Assembly: GCF_001039355.2 (NCBI RefSeq)
Contig: NW_019776013.1
Location: 453,232 to 515,231, forward strand
Reading direction: 5' to 3'
DNA length: 62,000 bases
DNA from: Lingula anatina
Taxonomy: Eukaryota > Brachiopoda > Lingulata > Lingulida > Lingulidae
Below are positions 1-11,900 of the stretch, piece after piece. The translations under genes and the position numbers were made by a program. The notes under the pieces were generated by a model. That model did not search any database. It saw nothing but the letters and a program-made list of their open reading frames with translations, and was not told the DNA's origin. Numbering within the stretch: position 1 is the stretch's first letter; the number at the start of each line of letters is the position of its first letter.

Positions 1-452
1 TTTTTTTCTGTTGAAAGACCATCAAAATGGAGGATGGATCAACAAAGATACTTTGGAATACTGTTAGAAAATATCTCTGGGTCCGCTCCTGTTATTGACC
101 ATGTTACCTGTTGTGCATAAAATTCAGTGTTGACTGACAGTGCTATTATAAGCATTATTTATTATTGCATCAAAGTTGACAAAATGACCTATTTTGCATC
201 TTTATTTTTTGTTTTTTGTCTGTACATTTGATAGCTTTGCCGCCTTGTTTGTCATTATTTTTTGAAGTTAAGATATTTGAAAACAAATGTGTAGATAATG
301 TAGATCTGCAAGAATCTAAAGCTCAAGGTAAATAGGAAAACAGAATAAACACAAAACTTTATCCTTTGTTCTAATAAAGGCTTTATTTTTAAACTATGGT
401 TATGGTAGTACATTCTGTATGTATGATATGATATTATACTTTTTATTTGCAG
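1..452. other. Intron or upstream sequence of the ROCO-TIR gene
   Basis: No coding exon could be supported here. The first recognised exon starts at 453 after a polypyrimidine tract and AG, and begins in the middle of a codon, so at least one earlier coding exon lies outside the window. A 17-base stretch at 27-43 recurs exactly at 1686-1702. Confidence 0.6.
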
Positions 453-2020
453 TTGAATTGGATGAGTGTCCCCACTGCAAGGAGAGAAATATCCAGAAGT
501 TGTCAGAATGTGAATACTGTGCAACATCACTGAGGCAGATGGGTAAGAAAGACCAATATGTTTTTCATGGAATACCAGTATATATCGGTATAAGGCCAGT
601 ATATAACACAACCATGACAACTTGTGGTGATGATTTTGTCCCAGAAAGCACTTCAGGTTTTGAGAGCCTCTTTCTCATCCTGTTGCTAAGAAACATATGT
701 TAATTTAATTGAAACCTGAAATTTGCATCATATCAGCACCATAGGTTATGTGATTTTATGGATGTTTTTATATCTGGAAATAGCTTTATGTCATATTGGA
801 ATACCTATATATGTTATGAAAATTAGCTTTTTGTCTGGATTTCGTGTTCATGGAAAGGAGCAATAGTAGTGGCATAATATATGATTTGATCTTTCTGTAG
901 AAGGTGTACAGGAAGGCAAATTTCAAAGCAAATGGTTTTCTAGAATGGGTGGTAGAAAGTTCCCTCTTATGACTTAGCTACGTATGACCTTTCCTCAAGT
1001 GGAAAAATGTTCTTCAATGAATTCCATGAATACATGGTGGTGCTTACCATGTAGGCAGCTCAGTCCTCTTGGAACTGTTTGTTCTTATGTCTTATTTCTT
1101 CTAATTTCCAGTTTTCATTCTTATGTTTTTCAGAGCTAGTGGTTTCAAAGAAAAAAGAATTAAAGGGTAATAAACTACAGCGTTTGTTGGATAGGAACAG
1201 AGTCCCTCTCTGGTTGTTTCCACAGGTTTGTAGGTTTTCTTGATAAATTTTCTTTCTTTTTTATTATTATTATTTTTACTACTTACCAAGAAGAGACAAA
1301 GAACAAGGTCATTGTTGGAAAAAACAAAGCTTGAATAAAGTAAAGTGAACAATGCTTCACTTCATAGCAAAAATTAGACATTTTTTTCTGAAGGCACTGA
1401 TCATATTAGCAAGTACAAAAGATTATATAGATTTAACTAATGATATTTGAAAAAAGAATTACCCATGATGAAATATAAAAATTGATTGAAAGGTTTCAGA
1501 TTTATTCAGTTGTTAAAAATAATAAGATTTTTAGTTGTTTTTTAATATATTGCTTTTCATGAAGGATAATCCATTTTCATTATCATTTTCACAAACTGTA
1601 AGCTGGGGGAAGGGGAGGGGTTAATGCCATCAGTACCCAGGGCTGTGCTGGCAAAGGTCATCTGTTTTAGCTTTTGACCATGACAATGGAGGATGGATCA
1701 ACTCTTTGAAAGGGAGGGGTTTGGAAAAAGGCTTTTCTTTTTAGACTTATGAAATTGATGATAAAAACAGGTGGCCCCTTAGTTAAATTGATAAAGCAAA
1801 ACACAGCAATGTATTCAGTCTGCACCTTGAAAACACATTTGTTAAACTCTTCTTTCATTGTGATGCTGTATAGATAATAAGATTATAAAGATGTTCAGTT
1901 TTTATATACTAATATGGTTGTGTTTTTAGTGTCAGCGGGCAAATATGGAGCCTTACCCCACACCATTGGCAGATCAGATATTTAGTCGCGGTTGTGAAAT
2001 GCATATTCAGGCACCAGCAC
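453..2020 (+). other. Exons encoding an N-terminal zinc-ribbon-like segment
   Basis: Exon 453-542 encodes cysteines at residues 5, 8, 19 and 22 in a CPHC...CEYC arrangement, spaced like a small treble-clef or zinc-ribbon knuckle. Exon 1134-1225 ends in-frame at CAG; a tempting earlier donor at 1167 would put a stop in the next exon, so the longer form was chosen. Exon 1930-2020 adds further cysteines. No function beyond probable metal binding can be read. The remainder up to about residue 277 is helical, charged and unassigned. Confidence 0.6.
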
Positions 2021-2859
2021 GTGAGTTCAGCATTTCATTGAGGAAAAAGTGCTTTTATAGATATCTGTCAAAATTGTCAGTATAAGATACATATAGGCCT
2101 AAGTCATTGTTGTAGTTGTCACTGATACTGTCACACACTTTTGCTCACACCATAACTCCCTAAAGCATGTTTTTGTTTTATTTAAAATTTACTGGTAGAT
2201 TTTTCCTGGTTGGGGGGGGGCTTGATAATATTTATGTATCTTTTTGCATGCAATTTTTTGTGACATTTAAACCACCAATATGCCACACTTTATGTTTGGT
2301 TTACTATACATTTGCTTAGTGAAAAGGTTTTGCTTGGTGAAAAGGCAGGTTGAGTTTGAAAATCGGCATAATCGGTAAATTTCCACCAAAAGTTATTGGC
2401 ACATTCTATTGTATTTTGTTAAACTATTGACCAATGTTTCTTTACTACAAGATATTGGGTTTCATAAGGCTTGTGACATTTGGAATTGTTACAAGTTAAG
2501 ATTGTATCAAGATTGTGTCTTGTTGTTTGTCATACATGTATATTTCTTTTCACTTGTTCCAGAAATGGCATGTCAGCTGGCACAAAGGCTTCCATTTATG
2601 GATGACATCATATTTGCACAAAAAGATGTTGCTTTCACAGGTAGGCTTTTGTTAAAGAAATTTTATTACAAAATTGCTATATTGACACACTGATGCAGTT
2701 TCAGACCATTTTGGCCAAAGTGAAAAAACTACGGTAACCCAATCTTGATTATTATTTGGAAAAAAGTTAACATGATTGAGATGAGAAAGGCAAATGACCT
2801 AGTAATCTGATGAATGTCTGAATATGTGATAAACTATTATCAGTGTTCATTTGTCTTCA

Positions 2860-2957
<98 letters not shown>

Positions 2958-5900
2958 ATGCATGCGTGCGTATGTATGTGTTTCAATATATATTTATTGT
3001 CCTCACTGTAATACTTTTTTTCTGAACATCTTTATTTGAATGAAAAAAAGACAATTTTAGAAATAATTTTTTTTGCTTCAGGTCGAGTTGCAGTAGTGCT
3101 GCCAAGCTATGACTACAACAAGCTTCACTCAGTGGAGCTGTCTCACATGAGGCAAGAGGCCCTGACAAGGGCAAGTGCAAAGATGAGGCTACATCCTTTG
3201 TGCTATTTCAGAGGTGAGTACCTCTATGGGGCCTTTCTAAATGAAATCTGTTTGCCTAACTAAATCCTCATGATTTTTGCTGAATGCAATCAGATTAACA
3301 GACTAACATTCCTCTTCCTGACCTTGAGTAGAATGCAGAGAAGCTGGTGATTGTACAGGTACGATGGAAGAGTTCCTGTGTGTATTAGCTAGGTCAACAG
3401 ATTTCATTGCTAATGGTCCCTGTGACAAAGATTAGTAATCATTTATTGTGGAGATCATCTGAAATACCTATTTTTGATATCAAGTTTAAATTATGCTCAT
3501 TGTGTACCTCTTGAATTGCAGCAAATGCTGTTGAAATGCTAGTGGGATTGTCAGATCGCAAGCTGTCCCGAGAGGAGTACGGAAAGTTCTGGCAAATGCA
3601 CCTGTTGGACAGCCCAGGAGAGGAAGTGAACCAAATAGAAATTTGGGATTGTATGGCAGTGCTTTTGTGTTGCCACACTATTTTGAATTCAAAGGAGGTA
3701 AAGATTGTATGAAACAGCTCATCAACTGAAAGTGCAAGCAAATCATTATTTTTTATTGATAGTAATAATGATAAATTATAGTTAGTAGCTTAGTAATGAT
3801 AATCATGTTTGAAGGTATTTTACAATGACTATGGCCTATATAATAGAAACACACAGAAAGGTATAAAGATTTTTGAAGTACATTTTTATAGACAAGTCTT
3901 GAATTGGACATCACGCTTACAAATCTGTTGCTGTGACGAGAATTCATGCACATACTGCTGTTACAGTGTGATAGTTTTAATTATAATTTGTTTCTGTTTC
4001 AGTTGGAACTCGTATCTTTCAAAAAAATATTCCCTGATTCTGAACTCACTGAATCTGAGGTAAGTGCTCTTATTATTTTTTGTTCTTGTTTTGTTGCTTT
4101 TATTATAATTATTTGAAGAATTTTTTCGCAATTTGTTGTACCTTTCATATAATACTATAGCTTTGGTTGGATGCTATCAGTAAGACAGTTGTGACATATT
4201 TTTGTTATTATTATTTTGGTTTTTACTATGAAATAATTTGAATTTTTTTATAAAGATCTTTACTTAGTGAAATATCTGTATTTTAGGTGAAAAAACTGCT
4301 TCCTGGTCTCCTAGACTTGTATGCTCAGGCCCTCATGATGCACGTACCACGACTTGACTTGCAAAGTTTTATTCACAAGTCTCATTTGGCAACTGCTGCC
4401 AGGGTATGTTCATTGTTTCATGCTCTCCATAAGTTTAAAGACAATTTAATTATGTTCTATTGAAGTATTCTTCAATATTTAAGTTAGGAACCAAGAATAT
4501 AAAGACCAAACAAGTAAAGATGTTTGGCAGGCATGTAGCCAGCATTTTGAAAGATGAGTCCTTTTCTGATAAAGTGGGCCTTTTTACCCCTGGTGGACCC
4601 AATCTATAAAAGACATTTACTTATTCAAAGATGCCCAGCTAATGATTTTTTCAGCAGAATAAGTAAGTGAAGAACGTTTAAATAAGTGCATGTATTTCCT
4701 GTTACAGCATATTGTGAGCATCGGGCAGCAGAATAAGATGCTCCAGTACATGATTACACAGGATGGAGATGAGCTCTTGCTTTGCCAGGCACACAGTAAC
4801 TGCCTAATGGATAAAAATGACAAAGAGAGGAAGTTGACAGAATTTCCAATGTCCAACTTTTGTATAGAAGGTGTATCCCACGCTCCACTTATTCGCTCCC
4901 TCAGCATCTCCAACGCTGGCTTGGAAAAGCTCCCAGAAGAATTCTTTTCATCTTTTCTGTCTCTTGTGGATTTGGATGTCAGCAAGAACCTCCTGGTGAA
5001 TTTACCAAGAGGTATTGGAAGTTGTAGAGCATTGTGCAAGCTTAATTTACAGAAGAACCAGTTGGAAACCCTGCCAGAAGATTTTGCCGACCTCAAAGAG
5101 TATCCTCTGGAGTTGGATATATCTGGAAATTCATTCCCAGAATTCCCTGAAATTGTCTGCCACCTCGAAAATATGATACATCTTCAGGCAAATGAGCTTC
5201 TGCTGGTGAGTTTGCCAGTAAGCTTTGGAAAGTTGAAGGAACTGCAGCATCTCTCCATGAAGAATAACTGCTTGCATGTGCTGCCACCTACTTTCTGTCA
5301 ACTCAAGAGGCTCCAGTCTCTGAGTCTTTCTGGCATGTGTTGGTTCAAATGCCAGCCAAAGATGTTTTTGTCTCTGGCAGAGCTTGTCCATTCCATCAAG
5401 GAAACTAGAGCAGAAATATGGCTGAAAAAGCACAAAGATGTAAGTATTCTATAAGATTTGTTAGAGTTCACAAAATAGAGTGCATTTGCCAAAATATTTT
5501 GGTCTTTAATGATGTGCTGGTACACTGCATAAGCATCAGATCAAAATATTACATTTGATTCAAATTAAAATATGTTTTCAGTGTTTAGATATCAATGATA
5601 AGCATGGCATGAAATTGATCCTTACGTGTTATACATAAAAAGAAATGCATAAATTCTTTTGCTCAATTTAGTTGATATAAATATTAAATAATTATGAAAA
5701 GAAAAAATATAGATCAAACTTTGATTACTATATAATCTTCACAATCCAGAGGAAAGGTCTTTTGGTCCCGAAGCTACAAATATTGCAATTTTTTATTGCC
5801 TATTATTAGTATTATGTAGTAAAGAGGTGGTCCTGCTTTTTTTAGGATGAAAAAACACTGTACAAATTCTTTGATGAGGATTCCAATGGATTGCTGGATG

Positions 5901-6749
5901 AGAATGAAGTGGCCAAAATGAATGCCAGCCTGTTCCACATATTCCCTAGATTCAGAGGAACAGAGGGTAAACATTTAAAAAACACACACACACACATGCT
6001 CGCACATACGCACGCACAAGGTATTCTTTAGGCATTATCAGTCTATCAGCCTTTTGAAAAAGATTGTTATTTGGGGAAAATGGAATTGTTATTCCCCATG
6101 AACTCAGTCTGAAAATGTATTTTATTCAATGATTACCACAAAATTGAATATTATATGTTTCAAATTAATGTCTACTTAAAAATACCAAAAATGAAGAAGT
6201 TACAAGAAGCAATTATTTGATTTTGTAGCAGATAGTAAAATCAATATGAGTTACAACTTGCACTGATGATCTTGACCAAATGTCCTCTATAAAACTGCAC
6301 CGTGCAAGCTTTTTCTTTTTAGAACAGAGTGGTTTCCCTCCAGAGATCCTAGATCTAGAGAGCCTGGAGTTTCTTGATCTTCAGTACCAGGGAATAACTC
6401 ACATCCCAGACGGCATTGGCAACCTGAAAAAACTAGACACCTTGATACTGTCCAACAACCCTTACCTGGAGACCATCTCTCCTTACACAGGGCGACTCCC
6501 TCTGAAACGCTTGGCACTAGAAGACTGCCCCTCAGTGCGTACACCACCCAAGGAAATCATCGCCAAAGGTTTCCAGTCCACTCTGGTGTATTTGAGGAGG
6601 CTGTTATCAGGATCAGTGGAGTGCAAGAGGACCAAACTGATGTTGGTTGGACTTGGTGGGGTTGGTAAAACTAGGTAAAATACTGCATATATTTTATTTG
6701 TATTTAATATTTGTCATCGCATATTATTATTATTATTATTATTATTATA

Positions 6750-6800
<51 letters not shown>

Positions 6801-8907
6801 GAAGAGTTTCACTTAACTGCACAAATATTTACCAAATATTTTTTGTGAAAGACATCAGTATACCTGATGTATATGGTGGTCTGGAAATAAAAGTATCGCA
6901 ATCATATAACTTTTGATTTGATTCATTTGATTCATAATTATTTTTTGAAAGACTTAGCATGTTAAGATAACAGAGTGAACTAGTCTTATTACAGAATGCA
7001 AGTTTTAAGTGTTTGTATATAATAATCCATGAACATGAAAATTCAACAGAATATTTGGAGTGCCTTCAGTGAAATGCAGACAGCAAATATATTTTCTAAG
7101 AAATTTGTTGACATGTAGTTTTTTTGGTATTTCTGTTCTTCAGTTTGGTTAAGGCTATAATGAGTGGCCAGGGTACGACGGAAAAGACAACAGAGGTGCC
7201 CCAGGTGACTGATGGGATAGATATATGTACTTGGACGGTGACACGAGACAGTGACAGCATCAGCTATTCTGTGTGGGACTTTGCAGGACAAACTGTGTAC
7301 TACAACACACATCAGGTAAGACATAAAGTATTTCTTTTAAAGGATGGCATAGCTATTGCTTAATTTCAAGATCCTGAAAACAGTTCTTTTCTTTCTTTTT
7401 ATTTTTTAAAATATTGCTCTATGAAATATCTCAAGTTAGACATATTTAATATCATATTTAAGTGTATTATTTATTTTTGGCTTAAATTAAAGAATCTAAA
7501 ATCATTTTTGGGGTATGACACAGTTTTCATTATACCCTATACATGTGTACCTGTTGCTTAACAAAGTTACAGTTTGACCACAACTTAAAAAATCTTCTTT
7601 TTTTTCAGTTCTTTCTCTCAGATCGAGCAGTCTATCTCCTCCTGTGGAACATCCGCCAAGGTCACGAGCACGCTGGGTTAGACTTCTGGCTGAACTCCAT
7701 AGCCGTCCACGCCCCCAAGGCCCCCATACTGGTGGTAGGCACTCACCTGGATGAAGTGTCCAAGGTGGAGATCCCTGTTGAAGAAATGCAGGAAAAATAC
7801 AGTCAGATTAAAGGATTCCATTTTGTCAGCTCTCACAGTGGGCAGGTGGGTACTGGATTGTGTTAGGTGAGACAGTGTTGGGTGTGACACATTGTGTTGG
7901 TTGTGTCTATGATACATTGTACTGGGTGTGATTCATTGCATCAAGTGAATGATATCTACAAATTAAAATGTGATTTTTAATTGATTATTTTGTTTCATTA
8001 TCATGATCACTTTGTTAACTATCAATATTCAGCTATTTATTTGATTTCAATATATTTTTTATCTTTTGAATACTAGATAAATTATAGAACTGAACACGTA
8101 AAAATCTTGTTGTATTTATCTCAGAGGAGCATATTTTTAAAAAAGTTTTTGTTGACATTTTATACTGATACTAAATTTAATTGCTATTTTTGCAGGGCAT
8201 TCCAGTCCTCCAGGACCAGCTTCTTGATGTGACCCTGGCTCAGTCTTATATGGGAGAACAGATCCCTAAAGCTTGGCTCAATCTGGAGAGAGAGATCCTC
8301 AAGTCAGTAGTCCCTTTTCACCTTATTAGACTTTTAATTCTATAAGATAGAATTGAGAAAGATATACCATTTGTGGAAAATGCCAGTTTTATCCTTTAGA
8401 AGTTCATTTCTAGTACATTCTTTAGAAGTACATTTCTGCAAATGGTACACTGTATCTTCTTTAAGGAGAACAAATTTCCATTGAATATGCTCTGCTTCAC
8501 ACTGAAACAGTTTAATGCAGTTAAAGTAATTAATGCCTCTATATGCCAATTTGTTGTGCAGTTGGATCTGCAGAAGTCATCACATTTTTAGGAGAATCAC
8601 AAAATGCACAAACCAATTAGCACATAATCACACAAATGCAATATGCACATGAACCAATAAACATACAAAATATGCTGGAAATAAATGAATAATTTAAAAA
8701 TTCCTAATTTTAATGCTCTTTTCAATAACATATTTGTCTGAAAGAATTGACTGGCAATGTGATATTTTGTCTTTTCAGACTGAGATCTACCCAAAGTGTG
8801 GTGAAATATGATGACATCCAAACCCTGTCACAAACAAGGACTGGGATATTCGATGAATCAGAGGTACACCAAACAACAGAATGCCAAATATAAGTGAACA
8901 TGCAGGC

Positions 8908-8962
<55 letters not shown>

Positions 8963-11900
8963 TTTCATGTTTATAATCTATAGCTGCTCATTTTTTATGA
9001 TGTTTTAAAAGTATAGAAGTCTTTTTATAGTTGGTTCTATAAAGTTAATAGCCAGTCAAACTACAAATTTATTCACACACTGGCTTATCAATAAGCCAGA
9101 CTATTTCAACTGAATGTTTATTCCACAGCTGAGTCAAGCAGTTCAGTTCCTGCATGACCTGGGCAGTCTACAGCACTTTGACAGCAGCTTCCTCAAGTCT
9201 CATGTTGTCATCAACCCACAGTGGATTGTGGATGTCATGTCATGTGTAGTGTCTGTCATGGACTCTCCTATTGTGGTAAGTTGGATCTTTTGTGACATGT
9301 CAACAGAATGTCACAGTGGATTGTGGATGTCCAGCATTTGAAGTGTTTATCATGGACTCTTTTTATTGAATAAAAATAATATATAGGAGTGAACTTATTT
9401 ATTTAGTATTAATGCCATTGATAATAAATTGCATAATGCTGTTATTGATATACTAATTAGCATTTATTTAAATATGTCACTGATAAAAGTATGATTTTAA
9501 TTTTGGCATGATTTTAATTTTGTATGATTTTTTTTCATTAGGATGGTAACTTTGATCATAAGGACATCCCCATTGTGTGGAAGAGTTACCCAGAGGACCT
9601 CCACAGCTGGCTGCTGCGTCTCACAGAGGAGTATGACCTGACCTTTCAACTCCCAGACAAACCTGTCAATCTTGTGCCGTGCCTTCTCCCCGAGAGGCAG
9701 CCTCACTTTGAGTGGCCAGAGGTGGACAGAGAGAGTGGCCACAGAGAGGCAAAGATGGTCTACAAGTTTGATTATTTGCCTGCGGGACTCTTCAACAGAG
9801 CACAGGTCAGTTGTAGAAAAACATTTCAGGCAGATTCTGATGTTAATGAAGTCTCTAGGCATGTTTTTCCCCTTTTTTATGTATCATGTACATCAAACAG
9901 GGAATACAAATATAAGCATTTCAGTAGAACTTAAAAGATCATATATTATTATGAACTATATTTACAATCAGGGGTTTGAAAACCCTGTGCTCACTATTTA
10001 TAGCATTTCCCTTTCAGAGTTCAATTGAATGCCTTTTACAAAATTTTTACGTAGAATGTTTAAGACTTGAGATAAAATCATCAAAGTTGGGGTGGATCTT
10101 CAAGAAGATTACCAAAAAGAAACGATTTTCATTTTTATTTCCAGGTGAGACTCTATGAATTTTCAGACAGCTCAGTGATCTGGAAGAGAGGCTCCATGTT
10201 GAGAAAGAACGGACATGTGGCACTTCTGACACAGCTAAGGTATGAAGTTATTACCCTCTACCAGGGCGAGTGATAGATTTTTTACAGATATTCACAGATA
10301 TGTCTCTAGCTAGATAGATGGTCATTTAAAGCTCAACTCACCCTGTTGAGGAATCTCAAGGCTGATTACATGGCTGATAATTGTTTGCATAACTGCTCAG
10401 GCACTGCCACTTAGCAGGTCCAGTCTAAGTCTGCGTGACAGCAATCAAGACAGTTAATTACTCTGACTTCAATCACTTGATCTACTGTGACAGATAAAAA
10501 AGCCTTACACTGGTTGCGTAACGAGCAGTTATCACATCGTTGTGAAGCTCAGCTCATGCAGAGCAAGTACAAAGCCTTTGGCGCGCACGCAGAGATAATT
10601 GTTTCCACATGGGATTCCTCAACAGGGTGAGTTGAGCTTTAAATGACCATCTATCTAGCTAGAGACATATCTGTGAATATCTGTAAAAAATCTATCACTC
10701 GCCCTGGTAGAGGGTACGAAGTTATAGCGTTAAGTAAGATGGATCATTTCTGTAAACAAGATTGTTGGGTACATATGCAACAGTTGTAAGTACACCATAG
10801 TACAGGTCACTTGAGTTACCTAGGGACATTTCTGTTTATGAGATATGTAAGTTACAAGCACAGCAATTAAATATATATGTGTGCCTGAATTCCTGGTGGT
10901 CTCTATAGCTTTTCATCTTATATTATGATGACATAATTTGTTTCCATAACAAGAGAGAAGAGATAGTTAGAAGTTGACATTTGTACTTGAAGTATAATTT
11001 TATAATACTTACAGCTGAATGTATATTAACACAAATCATTTAATGTCATATGCTTCTTCTTAAGCATGCGCCACAACCTAATTTATCTGGTCATTTTTTT
11101 ATTGGTCCATTTTGTCTTGTTTTCTTTACAAAGGATTGATTTTTATACCAATAGAAATGTTTGTTTTTTCAGAGACTCTGAACTTCATGTTAAGGTGATA
11201 GGCACCTCCCCAGAGAATGTTCTGTTCCTGGTCCATGAGGTGTACGAGGGTTTGATCATGGAGTCCTTCCAGGGGGTGGTGTACGACTACCTCATGCCTT
11301 GTCCAGACTGTTCTAAAGCTGTGAGTAGAAAGTGTATTATCTCAAAAATGAACTAATACACAGGAACCTAACTTTTCCAGATGTTATTTGTTTTCTTTTG
11401 TAATGTCACTGTTAGTTCTCTAAGAGAAGGCTTTTTCAAAAAGACGTTGTTGTATTGTTTAGATGGAATTAGGAAATTGGCCTTCTACCACAGATGTCCC
11501 AAGTGCACAATGTTATTTTAAATTGAAAACAAAAATAGTTCTCAACAACTATTTCAATCCTTGGAGTAATGCTAATATGCATCTTTCTTCAACAAAAAAT
11601 TATAAGTAAGATGTATTTTAAGGTGGATACATGATATTACATGTATTTGTTCTGCTTTCCAGCATGTGCGTGACCCCCACATGTTTGCAGCCTCCTCCAT
11701 CAGAAGAGCTACCCAGCTGAAGGCACCATTCTTGCAGTGCTCCAAGTATTTTCACGTCATACCACTGAGAGATTTACACAGTTAGTAGCAGTATTAAATA
11801 GCAGTTTTAATTTAGGACTTCCATTGTACTGTTCTGATTATAGTAGTGATCTTACAGGGCATGAATAATAAGTTGATAGTTTTTTTTTTTTTTTTTTTTT

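Larger units (their letters stand above)
8196..11320 (+). other. COR domain exons
   Basis: Seven exons follow the Roc block and encode the COR region that dimerises ROCO proteins. Recognisable landmarks are a helical 'LSQAVQFLHDLGSL' stretch, 'VINPQWIVDVM', a long exon (9542-9805) with 'LPERQPHFEWP' and 'YLPAGLFNRAQ' (the COR-B entry), and a beta-rich 'VRLYEFSDSSVIWKRG' segment. The order and motifs match Roc-COR tandems of the LRRK/MFHAS type. A MITE sits in the intron after 10239. Confidence 0.85.

Noticed and set aside
1134-1166. Shorter exon ending at the donor after 1166
   Set aside because: It would force a frame with a stop in exon 1930-2020; the donor at 1226 gives an open, phase-consistent join.
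2814-3025. Long open frames of alternating Cys-Val
   Set aside because: They are translations of the TG microsatellite.
5131-5433. Minus-strand ORFs opposite the LRR exon
   Set aside because: They are antisense shadows of the LRR-coding strand.
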